From CAIWHR01 sp963781285 (lineage in GTDB: Bacteria > Pseudomonadota > Gammaproteobacteria > Burkholderiales > Casimicrobiaceae), in the NCBI GenBank assembly GCA_963781285.1, contig CAWAFI010000026.1:124001-188000 (forward strand): 64,000 bases of DNA, written 5' to 3'. How positions within the stretch are numbered: the stretch's first letter is position 1; the number at the start of each line of letters is the position of its first letter. The notes beneath the pieces are model-generated. The model was not told the origin of the DNA. It saw only the letters and a list, made by a program, of their open reading frames with translations, and made no database searches. Of this stretch, positions 35,901-43,884 are shown piece by piece. Position numbers and translations under genes: made by a program.

Positions 35901-36150
35901 GATCGGTAGCAAGCAGGACGAGCCTCATCCCGTCGGCGAGCGTGAATTCACTGCCGATGATGAGCGCAAGTCCGGTTTCCTTCGCGGCAAGATGCGCGCG
36001 GACCACACCCGACACCGAGCATTCGTCGGTGATTGCCAGTGCCGTGTAGCCGAGTGTGCGCGCGCGCTCGACTAGTTCCTCGGGGTGCGACGCGCCACGC
36101 AGGAAGGAGAAGTTCGACAGGCAGTGCAGCTCGGCGTAGGCGGGAAGCAT
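32977..36150 (-). CDS. dnaE2: Error-prone DNA polymerase III alpha subunit DnaE2 (ImuC)
   Basis: SOS translesion polymerase working with ImuA and ImuB. 1057 aa: N-terminal PHP domain (YAELHCLSNFSFLRGASHPE), palm region with the acidic residues of PPDIDVDFEHQRR, thumb/fingers containing QHVGGFVIARDLLERMVPVE and SRAQQAMLPRLKP, and a C-terminal OB domain (RIVRTAGIVIGRQRPDTTSG). A 30-residue non-conserved insert at about 794-823 is encoded by a perfect inverted repeat. A LexA-like palindrome lies 37 bases before ATG 36150. Unlike the classic cassette, it is separated by about 6 kb from imuB. Confidence 0.95.
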   Translation of the reverse strand: MLPAYAELHCLSNFSFLRGASHPEELVERARTLGYTALAITDECSVSGVVRAHLAAKETGLALIIGSEFTLADGMRLVLLATDRASYGNLTQLITRGRRQAKKGSYVLSREDVAAFAEGLLALWVPPDVASRKRESDDAQMLAAGRWVGATFPDRAWIAVELFARARDRVRLARCAGLSQASGLRQVAAGDVHMHVRARRALQDTVTAIRLKRPLTECGYALFPNGERHLHSRARLATIYPPALLAETTAIAARCAFSLDELRYEYPEEIVPPGETPASHLRALTEAGVARRYPEGVPKDVRDLIEHELTLIAELRYEPYFLTVHDIVAFARSKAILCQGRGSAANSAVCYALGITEVDPSRMSMLFERFISKERNEPPDIDVDFEHQRREEVMQYVYAKYGRDRAALAATLITYRPKSAVRDVGKALGLDLAQVDRLAGVFAWWDGREVADERTREAGFAPDNPVIVRLVTLTNELMGFPRHLSQHVGGFVIARDLLERMVPVENAAMADRTVIQWDKDDLDALGLLKVDCLALGMLSAIRRCLDMVSRFRGRALTMQNVPAEDPEVYAMCQRADTVGVFQIESRAQQAMLPRLKPANFYDLVVEVAIVRPGPIQGGMVHPYLKRRQGIEPITYPSDAVKGVLERTLGVPIFQEQVMQLAIVAAGFSPGEADRLRRSMAAWRRKGGLEKFEQRLIDGMGARGLSETFARQIYQQILGFGEYGFPESHAASFALLVYVSAWLKHYEPAAFCGALLNSLPMGFYGPSQLVQDARRHGVDVRPVDVTVSEWDCTLEKVGSDSTFPSSSSPVADGGEKSSLTLLSRPALRLGLRMISDLSEAGAQRIAAARHARPFDSVADLAHRSALERRDLARLADADALAALAGHRHGAVWDVAGVDRLPPLLAGSTFAEGDPDLPAPTEGQDIVADYRTLSLTLRRHPLALLRGRLRRRRLLTAAEIAETPHGRIVRTAGIVIGRQRPDTTSGVVFVTLEDETGATNVIVWRDLFDRQRRELLGAKLLAVFGNVEREGRVVHVLAGRFVDLSPLLGQLETKSRDFH
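33684..33771. repeat. 28-bp perfect inverted repeat inserted in frame inside dnaE2
   Basis: Left arm 33684-33711 and right arm 33744-33771 are exact complements (core AGTAGGGTCAGACTCGAC) around a 32-base spacer. The block adds about 30 residues (including VGSDSTFPSSSS and GGEKSSLTLLSR) between WDCTLE and PALRLGLRMISD, which are contiguous or nearly so in related polymerases. No reading frame is lost. The arms resemble short repeats spread by REP-type elements in Betaproteobacteria. A related sequence is present in imuB. Confidence 0.85.
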
Positions 36151-36186
36151 GTTGAGCCGCCGCCCCGGAGGGGCAGCTACGATCGA

Positions 36187-36206
36187 TACCGTACAAATAT
36201 ACGGTA
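36187..36206 (-). promoter_or_regulatory. Probable LexA operator of dnaE2
   Basis: TACCGTACAAATATACGGTA is a 20-bp palindrome (TACCGTA-N6-TACGGTA) 37 bases upstream of the dnaE2 start. The only other good match in the window is directly upstream of lexA. It is not the CTG-N10-CAG box of LexA1. Its core GTAC-N4-ATAC resembles LexA2-type operators such as those of Xanthomonas and Pseudomonas. Confidence 0.78.
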
Positions 36207-36350
36207 TTCGATGCAGGCCGCCTAGTGCGTACTTTTTACCCCGTACATCAATGACTTGGGACCACTCCCGAAAGTTCCGGAAGGCCCCGCGGTAAGATGC
36301 CGGCCTCGTGCCCCCATGCTGGCTGGCACCGACAAGACAACAGTTTTGCC

Positions 36351-38036
36351 ATGCCCGCCATCGCCTTCGACCGCTTCTACCGCTATGCCGACCTCACGGC
36401 GATCCTTAACGCGTTCGCCGCCGAAAACGCGAACCTCGTGGCGCTCGAATCGATCGGCAAGAGCTACGAAGGTCGCGACATCTGGGTGGTGACCGTCACG
36501 AACACGGCGACCGGTCCGGCGGCGGAGAAGCCGGCGTTCTGGGCCGACGGCAACATCCACGCAACCGAAGTCGCCGCATCGGCCGCCAACCTGTACTTCC
36601 TCCACACGCTCGTCACGCAGTACGGGAAGGACCCGGACGTGACGCGTGCGCTCGACACCCGTGCGTTCTACCTCTGCCCGCGGATCAATCCGGATGGCGC
36701 CGAATGGGCGCTCGCCGACAAGCCCAAGTGGATCCGCTCTTCCACCCGGCCGTATCCGTACGACGAGGAGGAGATCGAAGGCCTTACCGTCGAGGACATT
36801 GATGGCGATGGCCGCATCCTGCAGATGCGCATCCCCGATCCGAACGGGCTGTGGAAGGACCATCCGCAGCAGCCGGGGTTGATGATCCGCCGCGATCCGG
36901 TCGAGACCGGTGGGACCTACTATCGCGTGCTGCCCGAAGGCAGCGTCGAAGGCTGGGATGGATACACGCTACGCTTGAAGAAGCCGAAGCAGGGCCTGGA
37001 TCTCAACCGCAATTTTCCGGCGAGCTGGCGCCAGGAATTCGAGCAACTCGGTGCGGGACCGTATCCGGCCTCCGAGCCGGAAATCCGCGCGATCCTCGCG
37101 TTCATCACGGCCCACGCCAACATCACCGGCGGCACGACCTTCCACACGTGGAGCGGCGTCCTGCTGCGTCCGTTCGAGCACCAGCCCGACGAAGAGATGC
37201 ACGCCGAAGACCTGTGGTTCTACAAGAAGGCGGGCGCGAAGGGTCAGGAGCTCACCGGCTATCCGGCGATCTCGGTTTATCACGAGTTCCGCTACCACCC
37301 GAAATCGGTGATCGCCGGCACCTTCGACTGGCTCTACGAGCATCTCGGGATGTACACATGGGTGGTCGAAATCTGGAGCCCGATGCGCGAGGCCGGCATC
37401 GAGAAGTACCCGTACATCGACTGGTTCCGTGACCATCCGATCGACGACGACCTCAAGCTCTACGCGTGGAATCGCGACAAGCTCTCCGGTATCGCCCATG
37501 TCCAGTGGCAGCCATTCGAGCATCCGCAGCTCGGCGCCATCGAGATCGGCGGGTGGAACCGTTTTCATGCGTTCTCGAATCCGCCGCCGGCATTTCTGGA
37601 GCGCGAGCTCTCGCGGTTTCCGAAATGGCTGGTGTGGCAGGCGCTGACATCGCCGAAGATTGAGCTGGTCGCCGCGGAAGCGGATGCGCTGGGTGATGGC
37701 ACCTGGCGCGTCCGGCTCGTCGTGCAGAACACGGGCTGGCTGCCGAGCTATGTGTCGAAGCGAGCGCTCGAGCGCAAGGTCGTGCGCGAGGTCATTGCGG
37801 AGATCGTGTTGCCTGCGGGCGCAGAGCTGCTGCACGGCAAACGGCGCGAGGAGCTTGGGCAACTCGAAGGCAAGGCGTACAAGCACACCGGCGTCTCGTT
37901 CTGGCCCGACCACAACATCACCGACGATCGCGTGAAAGTCGAGTGGGTCGTACGCGGCCGGAACGGCGACCGGATCAATGTCCTCGCGCGCCACGAGAAG
38001 GCCGGCGTTGTGCGCGCGAGCGTCGTGCTGGGTTGA
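36351..38036 (+). CDS. M14-family zinc carboxypeptidase
   Basis: 561 aa without signal peptide, so probably cytoplasmic. The peptidase M14 domain starts at FDRFYRYADLTAILNAFAAE. Zinc ligands are in WADGNIHATEVAASA (HxxE) and the third His is probably that of TTFHTWSGVLLRPF. The catalytic Glu is likely in YTWVVEIWSP. The C-terminal third, after about residue 430, is a beta-rich domain with no obvious enzyme motif. ATG 36351 is chosen because conserved sequence begins within ten residues. It is divergent from dnaE2 across a 200-base gap that carries the LexA box. Confidence 0.87.
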   Translation: MPAIAFDRFYRYADLTAILNAFAAENANLVALESIGKSYEGRDIWVVTVTNTATGPAAEKPAFWADGNIHATEVAASAANLYFLHTLVTQYGKDPDVTRALDTRAFYLCPRINPDGAEWALADKPKWIRSSTRPYPYDEEEIEGLTVEDIDGDGRILQMRIPDPNGLWKDHPQQPGLMIRRDPVETGGTYYRVLPEGSVEGWDGYTLRLKKPKQGLDLNRNFPASWRQEFEQLGAGPYPASEPEIRAILAFITAHANITGGTTFHTWSGVLLRPFEHQPDEEMHAEDLWFYKKAGAKGQELTGYPAISVYHEFRYHPKSVIAGTFDWLYEHLGMYTWVVEIWSPMREAGIEKYPYIDWFRDHPIDDDLKLYAWNRDKLSGIAHVQWQPFEHPQLGAIEIGGWNRFHAFSNPPPAFLERELSRFPKWLVWQALTSPKIELVAAEADALGDGTWRVRLVVQNTGWLPSYVSKRALERKVVREVIAEIVLPAGAELLHGKRREELGQLEGKAYKHTGVSFWPDHNITDDRVKVEWVVRGRNGDRINVLARHEKAGVVRASVVLG

Positions 38037-38154
38037 GGGTGGGGCGCGTGGCGGCGATGGCAAAGGTGACCTGGCAGCCGCCTGTCCGGGTGGCAATACC
38101 GTAAGGTCGGCGCTCGGGCGGCGACCAATCAATGCCGTGCAACGGAGCGATGCC

Positions 38155-38997
38155 ATGCCGCCTGCCGTCCATCCCGTGGGGAGCAGGGGATATCTCTACT
38201 ACCGCCATACGCTGCCGGTGCGAATCATGCACTGGATCAATGTCCTCGCGCTGGCGGTGCTGCTGATGAGCGGGCTCAACATCTTCGACGCCCACTCCGC
38301 GCTGTACTGGGGCAAATCGTCGTACACGGGCGCTGAGCCGATTCTGGTCATCGGGGCGCGGATGGATGCAAGCGGCGAGGTCAAAGGTGTCACCCGCGTG
38401 TTCGGTCGCGAATTCGACACTACGGGCGTACTCGGCGTGTCGAACGACCGCGATGGCGACCTCATGGCGCGCAGCTTCCCGTGGTGGGCGACGATTCCCG
38501 ACAACCGGTGGCTGTCGATGGCGCGCTCGTGGCATTTCTTTTTCGCGTGGGTGCTCGTTCTCAACGGAATTGCGTATGTCGGCTGGTCCGTCGCGAGCCG
38601 CCATCTCACGCGCGACCTTGCGCCCGATCGGACCGACCTGAACTCGATTGGGCAATCGATCCGCGATCACCTGCGCCTTCGCCATCCCACCGGCGAGGCG
38701 GCAAAGCGCTACAACGTGCTGCAGAAACTTGCCTACCTCGGCGTCATCTTCGTGTTGCTGCCGCTGATGGTCCTGATGGGCCTCGCGTTGTCGCCGTGGG
38801 CCAACGCGGTCTGGCCTGGCTGGGTCGACATCTTCGGCGGCCGGCAATCGGCACGAACGATCCATTTCGTCGTCGCGTGGCTGCTGGTGGGATTCGTACT
38901 GATTCACGTGTTCGAGGTCGTCGTGTCGGGACTGTGGAACCATCTGCGCTCGATGATCACCGGGCGCTACCAGGTGAAAGTGGAGACAAAGCCATGA
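38155..38997 (+). CDS. Cytochrome b/b6 domain membrane subunit
   Basis: 280-aa integral membrane protein with about four membrane segments. Haem-ligand histidines are expected in RIMHWINVLALAVLLMSG, SWHFFFAWVLVLNG, ARTIHFVVAWLLVGFVLIH. It matches the cytochrome b561/formate-dehydrogenase-gamma-like family. Its stop overlaps the start of the next gene (ATGA), a molybdopterin oxidoreductase, so together they form a membrane-anchored redox pair. ATG 38155 is in frame; a nearby ATG at 38150 is not. Confidence 0.87.
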   Translation: MPPAVHPVGSRGYLYYRHTLPVRIMHWINVLALAVLLMSGLNIFDAHSALYWGKSSYTGAEPILVIGARMDASGEVKGVTRVFGREFDTTGVLGVSNDRDGDLMARSFPWWATIPDNRWLSMARSWHFFFAWVLVLNGIAYVGWSVASRHLTRDLAPDRTDLNSIGQSIRDHLRLRHPTGEAAKRYNVLQKLAYLGVIFVLLPLMVLMGLALSPWANAVWPGWVDIFGGRQSARTIHFVVAWLLVGFVLIHVFEVVVSGLWNHLRSMITGRYQVKVETKP

Positions 38998-39767
38998 ATC
39001 AGACCATCCTGCCGCGGCGACGCTTCTTCTCCCGCGCGCTCGCCTTGGGTGGCACGCTGGCGCTGGCGGGTTGCGAGCGATTGTCCAGAAGCGACTGGTT
39101 CCCGAAGGTCCTCGAATTGGGAGAAAAGGCGAGCGATGGGGCGGCGCACCTGTTGACGTCGCGCAAGGCGATGGCGCAGGAGTTCGATGACGCCGATCGC
39201 TCGCCAACGTTCCGCAGCAATGGCACTGCCGAGCCGGACAGCGATGCGTATCGGATGCTCGCCGCCAACGGCTTCGCCGACTACCGGCTGCAAGTGCACG
39301 GCCTCGTCGCGTACCCGGCGACGCTCTCGCTCGCGGAACTGAAGGCATTGCCGAGCCGGACGCAAACTACGCGGCATGATTGCGTCGAAGGCTGGAGCGC
39401 GATCGCCAGGTGGAAGGGGGTCAAGCTCTCCGCGCTGCTCGAGGCCGCGCAGCCAAAGTCGGAAGCGCGCTTCGTCGTCTTCCACTGCGCCGACCCGATG
39501 GAAAAGGACGGCACGGGCTTCTATTACGAGAGCATCGACTTCGACGACGCCTTCCATGCGCAGACGATTCTCGCCTACGAGATGAACGATATGCCGCTGC
39601 CCATCAAGAACGGTGCTCCGCTCCGACTGCGCGTTGAGCGGCAGTTGGGCTACAAGCACGCGAAGTACGTGTTGCGGATCGAGGTGGTCGCGAGCTTCGC
39701 TCACATCGCCGGCGGCAAGGGCGGCTACTGGGAGGACCAGGGCTACCAGTGGTTCGCCGGGATCTGA
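38994..39767 (+). CDS. Molybdopterin-dependent oxidoreductase, sulfite-oxidase (MsrP/YedY-like) fold
   Basis: 257 aa. The N-terminus RRRFFSRALALGGTLALAGC combines a twin-arginine motif with a lipobox, so the protein is probably Tat-exported and lipid-anchored. The oxidoreductase molybdopterin domain has the molybdenum-ligand cysteine in TTRHDCVEGWSAIARWKGV. YYESIDFDDAFHAQTILAYE and GAPLRLRVERQLGYKHAKYV follow. It is translationally coupled to a cytochrome b subunit rather than to an MsrQ-type haem protein. The substrate is unknown; sulfite or sulfoxide chemistry is typical of the fold. Confidence 0.9.
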   Translation: MNQTILPRRRFFSRALALGGTLALAGCERLSRSDWFPKVLELGEKASDGAAHLLTSRKAMAQEFDDADRSPTFRSNGTAEPDSDAYRMLAANGFADYRLQVHGLVAYPATLSLAELKALPSRTQTTRHDCVEGWSAIARWKGVKLSALLEAAQPKSEARFVVFHCADPMEKDGTGFYYESIDFDDAFHAQTILAYEMNDMPLPIKNGAPLRLRVERQLGYKHAKYVLRIEVVASFAHIAGGKGGYWEDQGYQWFAGI

Positions 39768-39783
39768 TCGGCTGCTCGATTCC

Positions 39784-40833
39784 TCAGGTGATGATGACCC
39801 TGCTACAGCCGTCGATCAGCGGATGAATGATCCAGTTTTGAGCGGGATCGTCGCGGCTGCCGCCGTCCTCGCAGTCTTCGGCGTCCTTGATTGCGTCGCA
39901 CCATTTGCCGACAGCCGCCTTCACCTTGTCGGGTGTGTCGAGCCCCAGGCCGCCACCGATATCAGCCGGCCAGGTCTTGCCATCTTCCATGCGGGTGCAG
40001 ATGAGCTGGCAGGCGTGCACGGCGTGGAATTCGTTCCAGCCGTTGTGCAGGGAGTCATAGATCCAGTCACCCTTGACCACGACGATATCGCGGGCGGTGA
40101 GCGTGCCCAGATTCGGGTCGATATCCGCGGGGTCGCCGGGGTTCAACGGATCGAGAAGCCCCGTCGTTCCGGCGAAGACCGATATCACTGAAATCAGCCA
40201 GAGCAGGATCGGCACCAGCCAGCCCAGGCCCGGTATCGCCAGAATGACCTGCAGCGCGATCAGAAGGGCGAGCACGACGCTGGCCCATGCCAGCAGATTG
40301 CGGATGCCGCTGCCTTCGAACTCGCAATGCAGCGCCTTTACGTAGTTCTCGTGACCGACGTCCCCGACATAGGACCTCCCGATGGCAAGAACAGCATCGT
40401 GCGGCTTCACGAACTCGCCTTGAACCGGATTGTTCCAGTAGACGGTCTTGTCCGGCAGCAGGCGTTCGTCGATTGGTTCTTTTGGGAGATTGAAGTCGAT
40501 CGGGCTCGGTGCCATGACGACATTCATCGTCGTGTCATCGTCGCCGGCCTTGGTTAGGGGCTGGGGGTGACCGCGATCCAGCACGACACCGATGGCGCAC
40601 TTTTCGCCACCCAGACAGATCAACCGGCCGTAAAGCCACCAGATCAGGAAGGAAACGAGTACGACGAACGCCGCGATCAGCGCCGGGAGAACGGCTGCCG
40701 CCCAGCCCTGCGTCACCGCCACGATGAAAAAGGTGACGATCGTGGACACTCCACCCAACCAACCCAGGTAGGTGAAGCCGAGGTCCTGAAAGTTCCCCGG
40801 TGTTACGCACGACGTGTATTGCCGAAAGGCCAT
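39784..40833 (-). CDS. Unrecognised polytopic membrane protein
   Basis: 349 aa, no family recognised. Two membrane segments near the N-terminus (about residues 25-70) and two in the middle (NLLAWASVVLALLIALQVIL and GWLVPILLWLISVISVFAG) flank a soluble stretch. The C-terminal 110 residues are polar, with TARDIVVVKGDWIYDSLHNG, WNEFHAVHACQLICTR and several cysteines. The DWIYDSLHNGWNEFHAVH stretch, with two His and acidic residues, could bind metal. It follows the CARDB-like gene by 16 bases on the same strand. There is no homology clue to function. Confidence 0.7.
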   Translation of the reverse strand: MAFRQYTSCVTPGNFQDLGFTYLGWLGGVSTIVTFFIVAVTQGWAAAVLPALIAAFVVLVSFLIWWLYGRLICLGGEKCAIGVVLDRGHPQPLTKAGDDDTTMNVVMAPSPIDFNLPKEPIDERLLPDKTVYWNNPVQGEFVKPHDAVLAIGRSYVGDVGHENYVKALHCEFEGSGIRNLLAWASVVLALLIALQVILAIPGLGWLVPILLWLISVISVFAGTTGLLDPLNPGDPADIDPNLGTLTARDIVVVKGDWIYDSLHNGWNEFHAVHACQLICTRMEDGKTWPADIGGGLGLDTPDKVKAAVGKWCDAIKDAEDCEDGGSRDDPAQNWIIHPLIDGCSRVIIT

Positions 40834-40849
40834 GGCGAGGTTCCGTCAG

Positions 40850-41854
40850 TCAAGGAGTTGCGACGACAAGCGTGACGCCACCCGCATAGTGTTCGCCGTA
40901 CACGGCATTCACGTTGAAGGACTTGTTTCCGGCGAAACCGCCCGGTGGCGTGATCTGCACCGCGATGTCGATTTCGTCGCCGGGAGGAAGCGAGACCTGC
41001 GGCGGAACGATCTCCACCGTCCAGCCGGGCGGTACGGGGTAATCGTTCTTGTTGTGCCGCGCCTTGATGCGGCGAAGGCGTTCGGCGCGCGTGCCGCGAT
41101 CTTCAGGTGCAATCTCCGTCTTGCAGTCGGGTGGTTGCGGGATCGTGTAGGTATCGACCTCGAAGGTAAAGCGGTTTTCCTTTCCCGTTCCGTTCCGCAG
41201 GCGAAACTTGAACGTGGCCGGCGAAAGGGGTGCCACGACGTCGAGATTGTTCTGGCCCATGTTGTTGGCGGGATTGGCATCGTCGACCCAGTCAAGAATG
41301 ACGCGCAGACAGTAGTGTCCGGGAACCGGCGGCGTCTTCCATAGCATCTTCGCCATGGCGGGTTGGTTTGCGCTGCCTTTTACGCCGAGATCCACGAAGG
41401 TCGTGCCGATCGCCGTTTCCACCGTGCCGACGCCGAACGACAGATAGGAGAAGAGCACCCGCAAGCCAACAACCGGGGCCTCATAGGAGTTGTTCCAGAC
41501 GGTTGCGTCGATCTCGTATTCCGTATCCGGAAGCAGCGCATTTTCGGGCACGATCACGCCGCCTTGGCGCACGACGATATCCGGATTGTCCCAGGTCACC
41601 GGAAGACCCAGCTGCAACAGATACTCCTGCGAATAGATGCAAGGGTCCGGGCGGTGGAAGGACGGATTGTTGACGACGGTACAGTCTTTATCCGAGCCTT
41701 CACGGACTGGATGCGGCGCTTTAACGAAGACGCACAGATCGCGCAGCGTCTTCAGAAATCGCTTCACGATACCGGCGAGATCGATCACCCAGCGATAGGT
41801 GAGGATCCTCGCCAGGTGCAGCAGGACCTGCAATAGAAACCGAATGAAATTCAT
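40850..41854 (-). CDS. Membrane-anchored protein with CARDB-like beta-sandwich domains
   Basis: 334 aa. The N-terminal region FIRFLLQVLLHLARILTYRW is hydrophobic and may anchor the protein. Residues about 80-210 resemble a CARDB (cell-adhesion-related) domain: GVIVPENALLPDTEYEIDAT, then PPVPGHYCLRVILDW and DDANPANNMGQNNLDVV. The last 110 residues form a second Ig-like domain (WTVEIVPPQVSLPPGDEIDI). ATG 41854 is chosen; a GTG 27 bases upstream is possible. It belongs to a same-strand group with the polytopic protein and a 47-aa membrane protein, and probably acts at the cell surface. Confidence 0.7.
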   Translation of the reverse strand: MNFIRFLLQVLLHLARILTYRWVIDLAGIVKRFLKTLRDLCVFVKAPHPVREGSDKDCTVVNNPSFHRPDPCIYSQEYLLQLGLPVTWDNPDIVVRQGGVIVPENALLPDTEYEIDATVWNNSYEAPVVGLRVLFSYLSFGVGTVETAIGTTFVDLGVKGSANQPAMAKMLWKTPPVPGHYCLRVILDWVDDANPANNMGQNNLDVVAPLSPATFKFRLRNGTGKENRFTFEVDTYTIPQPPDCKTEIAPEDRGTRAERLRRIKARHNKNDYPVPPGWTVEIVPPQVSLPPGDEIDIAVQITPPGGFAGNKSFNVNAVYGEHYAGGVTLVVATP

Positions 41855-41978
41855 CGTCGCGACATCGCCGCTTGCAGACACTGCTTCGAGTGTTCACGCA
41901 TGACTGATTGCAGCAAGGCATCTCGTGGCCACCGCTGGCGGCCGGGCCTCCAAGGGTGCCACCCTATCGAGATCTGCC

Positions 41979-42122
41979 TCAGTCCTTGTGTCTGGCGCGC
42001 TGCCGTCGTCGGCGTAGCACGAGATAGATGATGCCCGCGATCGGCAGCGCAAAGAGCAGGAACTCGAAGCTACCCGATCCTCCATCCGGGGCGATGCCAA
42101 AGATCCTTTCGATGAAGTCCAT
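41979..42122 (-). CDS. 47-aa single-pass membrane protein
   Basis: A short frame with AGGAG placed eight bases before ATG 42122. The product begins MDFIERIFGIAPDGGSGS, followed by one membrane helix FEFLLFALPIAGIIYLVL and an Arg-rich tail RRRRQRARHKD. The Gly/Ser-helix-Arg layout resembles bacterial C-terminal sorting tails and small membrane subunits. It lies 124 bases upstream of the CARDB-like gene on the same strand. Confidence 0.6.
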   Translation of the reverse strand: MDFIERIFGIAPDGGSGSFEFLLFALPIAGIIYLVLRRRRQRARHKD

Positions 42123-42146
42123 GGCCAATCACTCCTAGTGCTGCGC

Positions 42147-42169
42147 GATGCCATGACCCAATTGGCATC
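42147..42169. promoter_or_regulatory. Inverted repeat upstream of the 47-aa gene (operator candidate)
   Basis: GATGCCA and TGGCATC form a perfect 7-bp inverted repeat with a 9-base spacer, 25 bases upstream of the small membrane protein start. The position suits a repressor operator for the three-gene group. No regulator gene is adjacent, so this remains a pattern only. A short hairpin CCTCCT-CCGC-AGGAGG at 42264-42279 may end imuB transcription. Confidence 0.35.
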
Positions 42170-42357
42170 ACGTCGGAAAATCATCCTCTTCGTCCACGAG
42201 ACAGTCAATGATCGCACGTAGACTTCCTTTGGCGTCACGCGGTGGCCGGCTGCGGGTGCACGGCCTCCTCCGCAGGAGGGATTTGTTGGATCAGCAGTGG
42301 AGTTACCGACGTGCCTACGCCGGGTCGTAATTCGGGGCGCGAACCCGTCGGACGACT

Positions 42358-43857
42358 TCAGGCAAACACGCCGTGCAGGAACCACTCGCCGTCGTCGATG
42401 CCGTAACGATGGTCGCGGTAGATCCAGACGGTTTCGCCGCGTGAATTTTCGGCAACGAAATAATCGCGGCGCACGTCAGCGCCGTCCCACCAGCCGGATT
42501 CGATCCGCTCGGGGCCGTCCTTCAGCACCCACGGTTGCGCTTCGATGAGATGTCCGATCGGCTCCGGCTCCGCGAGCAGCCAGACCGGGCGCGGCGGCAA
42601 TGAGGGGTCGTCGGAGACGGCGGTTCTCTTTCCTCCAGTGTTTTGCGCGAAGCTTCCGGAAAATTCGTCGCTGACGCTATTTCCGCTCGCCCGCTCCGGT
42701 CGATGCTCGGCGCGCGGTGTGACGAGCGTGACCGCGTCTTCGCCGAGGCGCGCGCGCAGCCGATCGAGCAGCGGCACCGTCGCGACGGCCTCGTCGCCGG
42801 GAAGCAGGCCGAGATTGCGGCCGCCGAGCGTGGCGGTGACTTCGCTCGCGAGCGCGATCGCCTCGACCGGTGCGGGCAATGCGACGCGCGCAAGCCGCTC
42901 GCGCAGCACGGCGACGAGATGCGCGGGTTCACGCGCCGGCGCGGCGAGTGCGAAACGAAGCGTCGTGGCGGGCACGCCGATTTTCACACCGACGTAGCGC
43001 TCGTGCGCGAGTGCCAACGTCATCTCGATCACGCCGAGCCCGCGTCCGTTCAGCCATCCCGTCAATTCGTGAACCAGACGGTTGGTCGCGAACGCGAGCG
43101 CCTCGACGCTCGTGACCGGCGCCGGCAAGTCGAGCTTTCCCTCGTAGCGCGACGGCGGCACGAACGGCGGCCGCGGGTCGGCGGCGAGGCCGCGCGCACG
43201 GTCGAGCAGGGTGATGAAATCCGCGCCGACGCGCCGCGCGAGCGCCGCACGAGGGAGAGCGCACGCCTGCCCGAACGTCGTAATGCCGGCGGCGGCGAGC
43301 GTGGTGATGATGTCCGGCGGGGCATCGAGATGCGCGAGCGGCAGCGGCGCGAGCGCCTCGCGCAGCGCCTGCGGGCCGGTCACGGTGGCGGCGCGATTCG
43401 CGCGCGCGAGCAATAGCGCCGCAACGGGTGTCGGGGCGACGGCGAACCGCGTCGTGTAGCCAAGATCGTGCGCGCCCTGCGCGAGCCGCACGGTCATTCG
43501 CCGCAGACCGCCGAAGAGCCGCAGGCTGCCGCCGATTTCCGCGAGCACCGCCTCGGGCGGCGCGAGATTCGTCATCGGGGTGAACTGCGTGGCCCACGTC
43601 GCGACGGCGGCGAGCGCTACGGCCTCGAGCGCCGGATCGCGGTCGCGCAGCACGATATCGGGTGCGAGCGCGAGCGATGCCGAAACGAGTTGCGCCTGCT
43701 GGATGCCGGCATCGCGCGCGGCGGCGTTGGCGACGACGATGCGCGGGTAATGCCCGCCGGTCGTCACCGCGAACGGCCGCGCGGCGTCAGCAGGGGAGAG
43801 CGCCCGCGCGTAGACGTCGAGCGGGAGCGAAGGCAGCAGCAGGCAGGCCCACAGCAT
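42358..43857 (-). CDS. imuB: Y-family polymerase-like protein ImuB
   Basis: SOS mutasome hub that links DnaE2 and ImuA to the beta clamp; it is polymerase-like but inactive. 499 aa starting MLWACLLLPSLPLDVYARAL. Y-family finger/palm regions include TTGGHYPRIVVANAAARDAG and FTPMTNLAPPEAVLAEIGGS, in which the catalytic acidic residues of DinB are not retained. The helix-hairpin-helix GITTFGQACALPRAALARRV and the C-terminal REYFVAE-like tail (RRDYFVAENSRGETVWIYRD) are conserved. A low-GC stretch near residues 392-401 resembles the repeat in dnaE2. It is last in an imuA/DinB-like/imuB unit. Confidence 0.92.
   Translation of the reverse strand: MLWACLLLPSLPLDVYARALSPADAARPFAVTTGGHYPRIVVANAAARDAGIQQAQLVSASLALAPDIVLRDRDPALEAVALAAVATWATQFTPMTNLAPPEAVLAEIGGSLRLFGGLRRMTVRLAQGAHDLGYTTRFAVAPTPVAALLLARANRAATVTGPQALREALAPLPLAHLDAPPDIITTLAAAGITTFGQACALPRAALARRVGADFITLLDRARGLAADPRPPFVPPSRYEGKLDLPAPVTSVEALAFATNRLVHELTGWLNGRGLGVIEMTLALAHERYVGVKIGVPATTLRFALAAPAREPAHLVAVLRERLARVALPAPVEAIALASEVTATLGGRNLGLLPGDEAVATVPLLDRLRARLGEDAVTLVTPRAEHRPERASGNSVSDEFSGSFAQNTGGKRTAVSDDPSLPPRPVWLLAEPEPIGHLIEAQPWVLKDGPERIESGWWDGADVRRDYFVAENSRGETVWIYRDHRYGIDDGEWFLHGVFA
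42657..42684. repeat. Degenerate copy of the dnaE2 repeat inside imuB
   Basis: On the minus strand this reads GGAAATAGCGTCAGCGACGA then ATTTTCCG. It aligns with one arm of the dnaE2 insert (shared blocks GAAA, TAG, GTCAG, CGA, TTTTCCG) with one length difference. It falls in a linker of ImuB (GNSVSDEFSGSF) with lower GC than its surroundings. The homology is judged by eye. Confidence 0.4.
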
Positions 43858-43884
43858 GCGTGCGATCAGGGATGCCGGGGGTCA

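Noticed and set aside
38094..38112. ATACCGTAAGG before the cytochrome b gene as a third LexA site
   Set aside because: Only one half-site is present and there is no palindromic partner.
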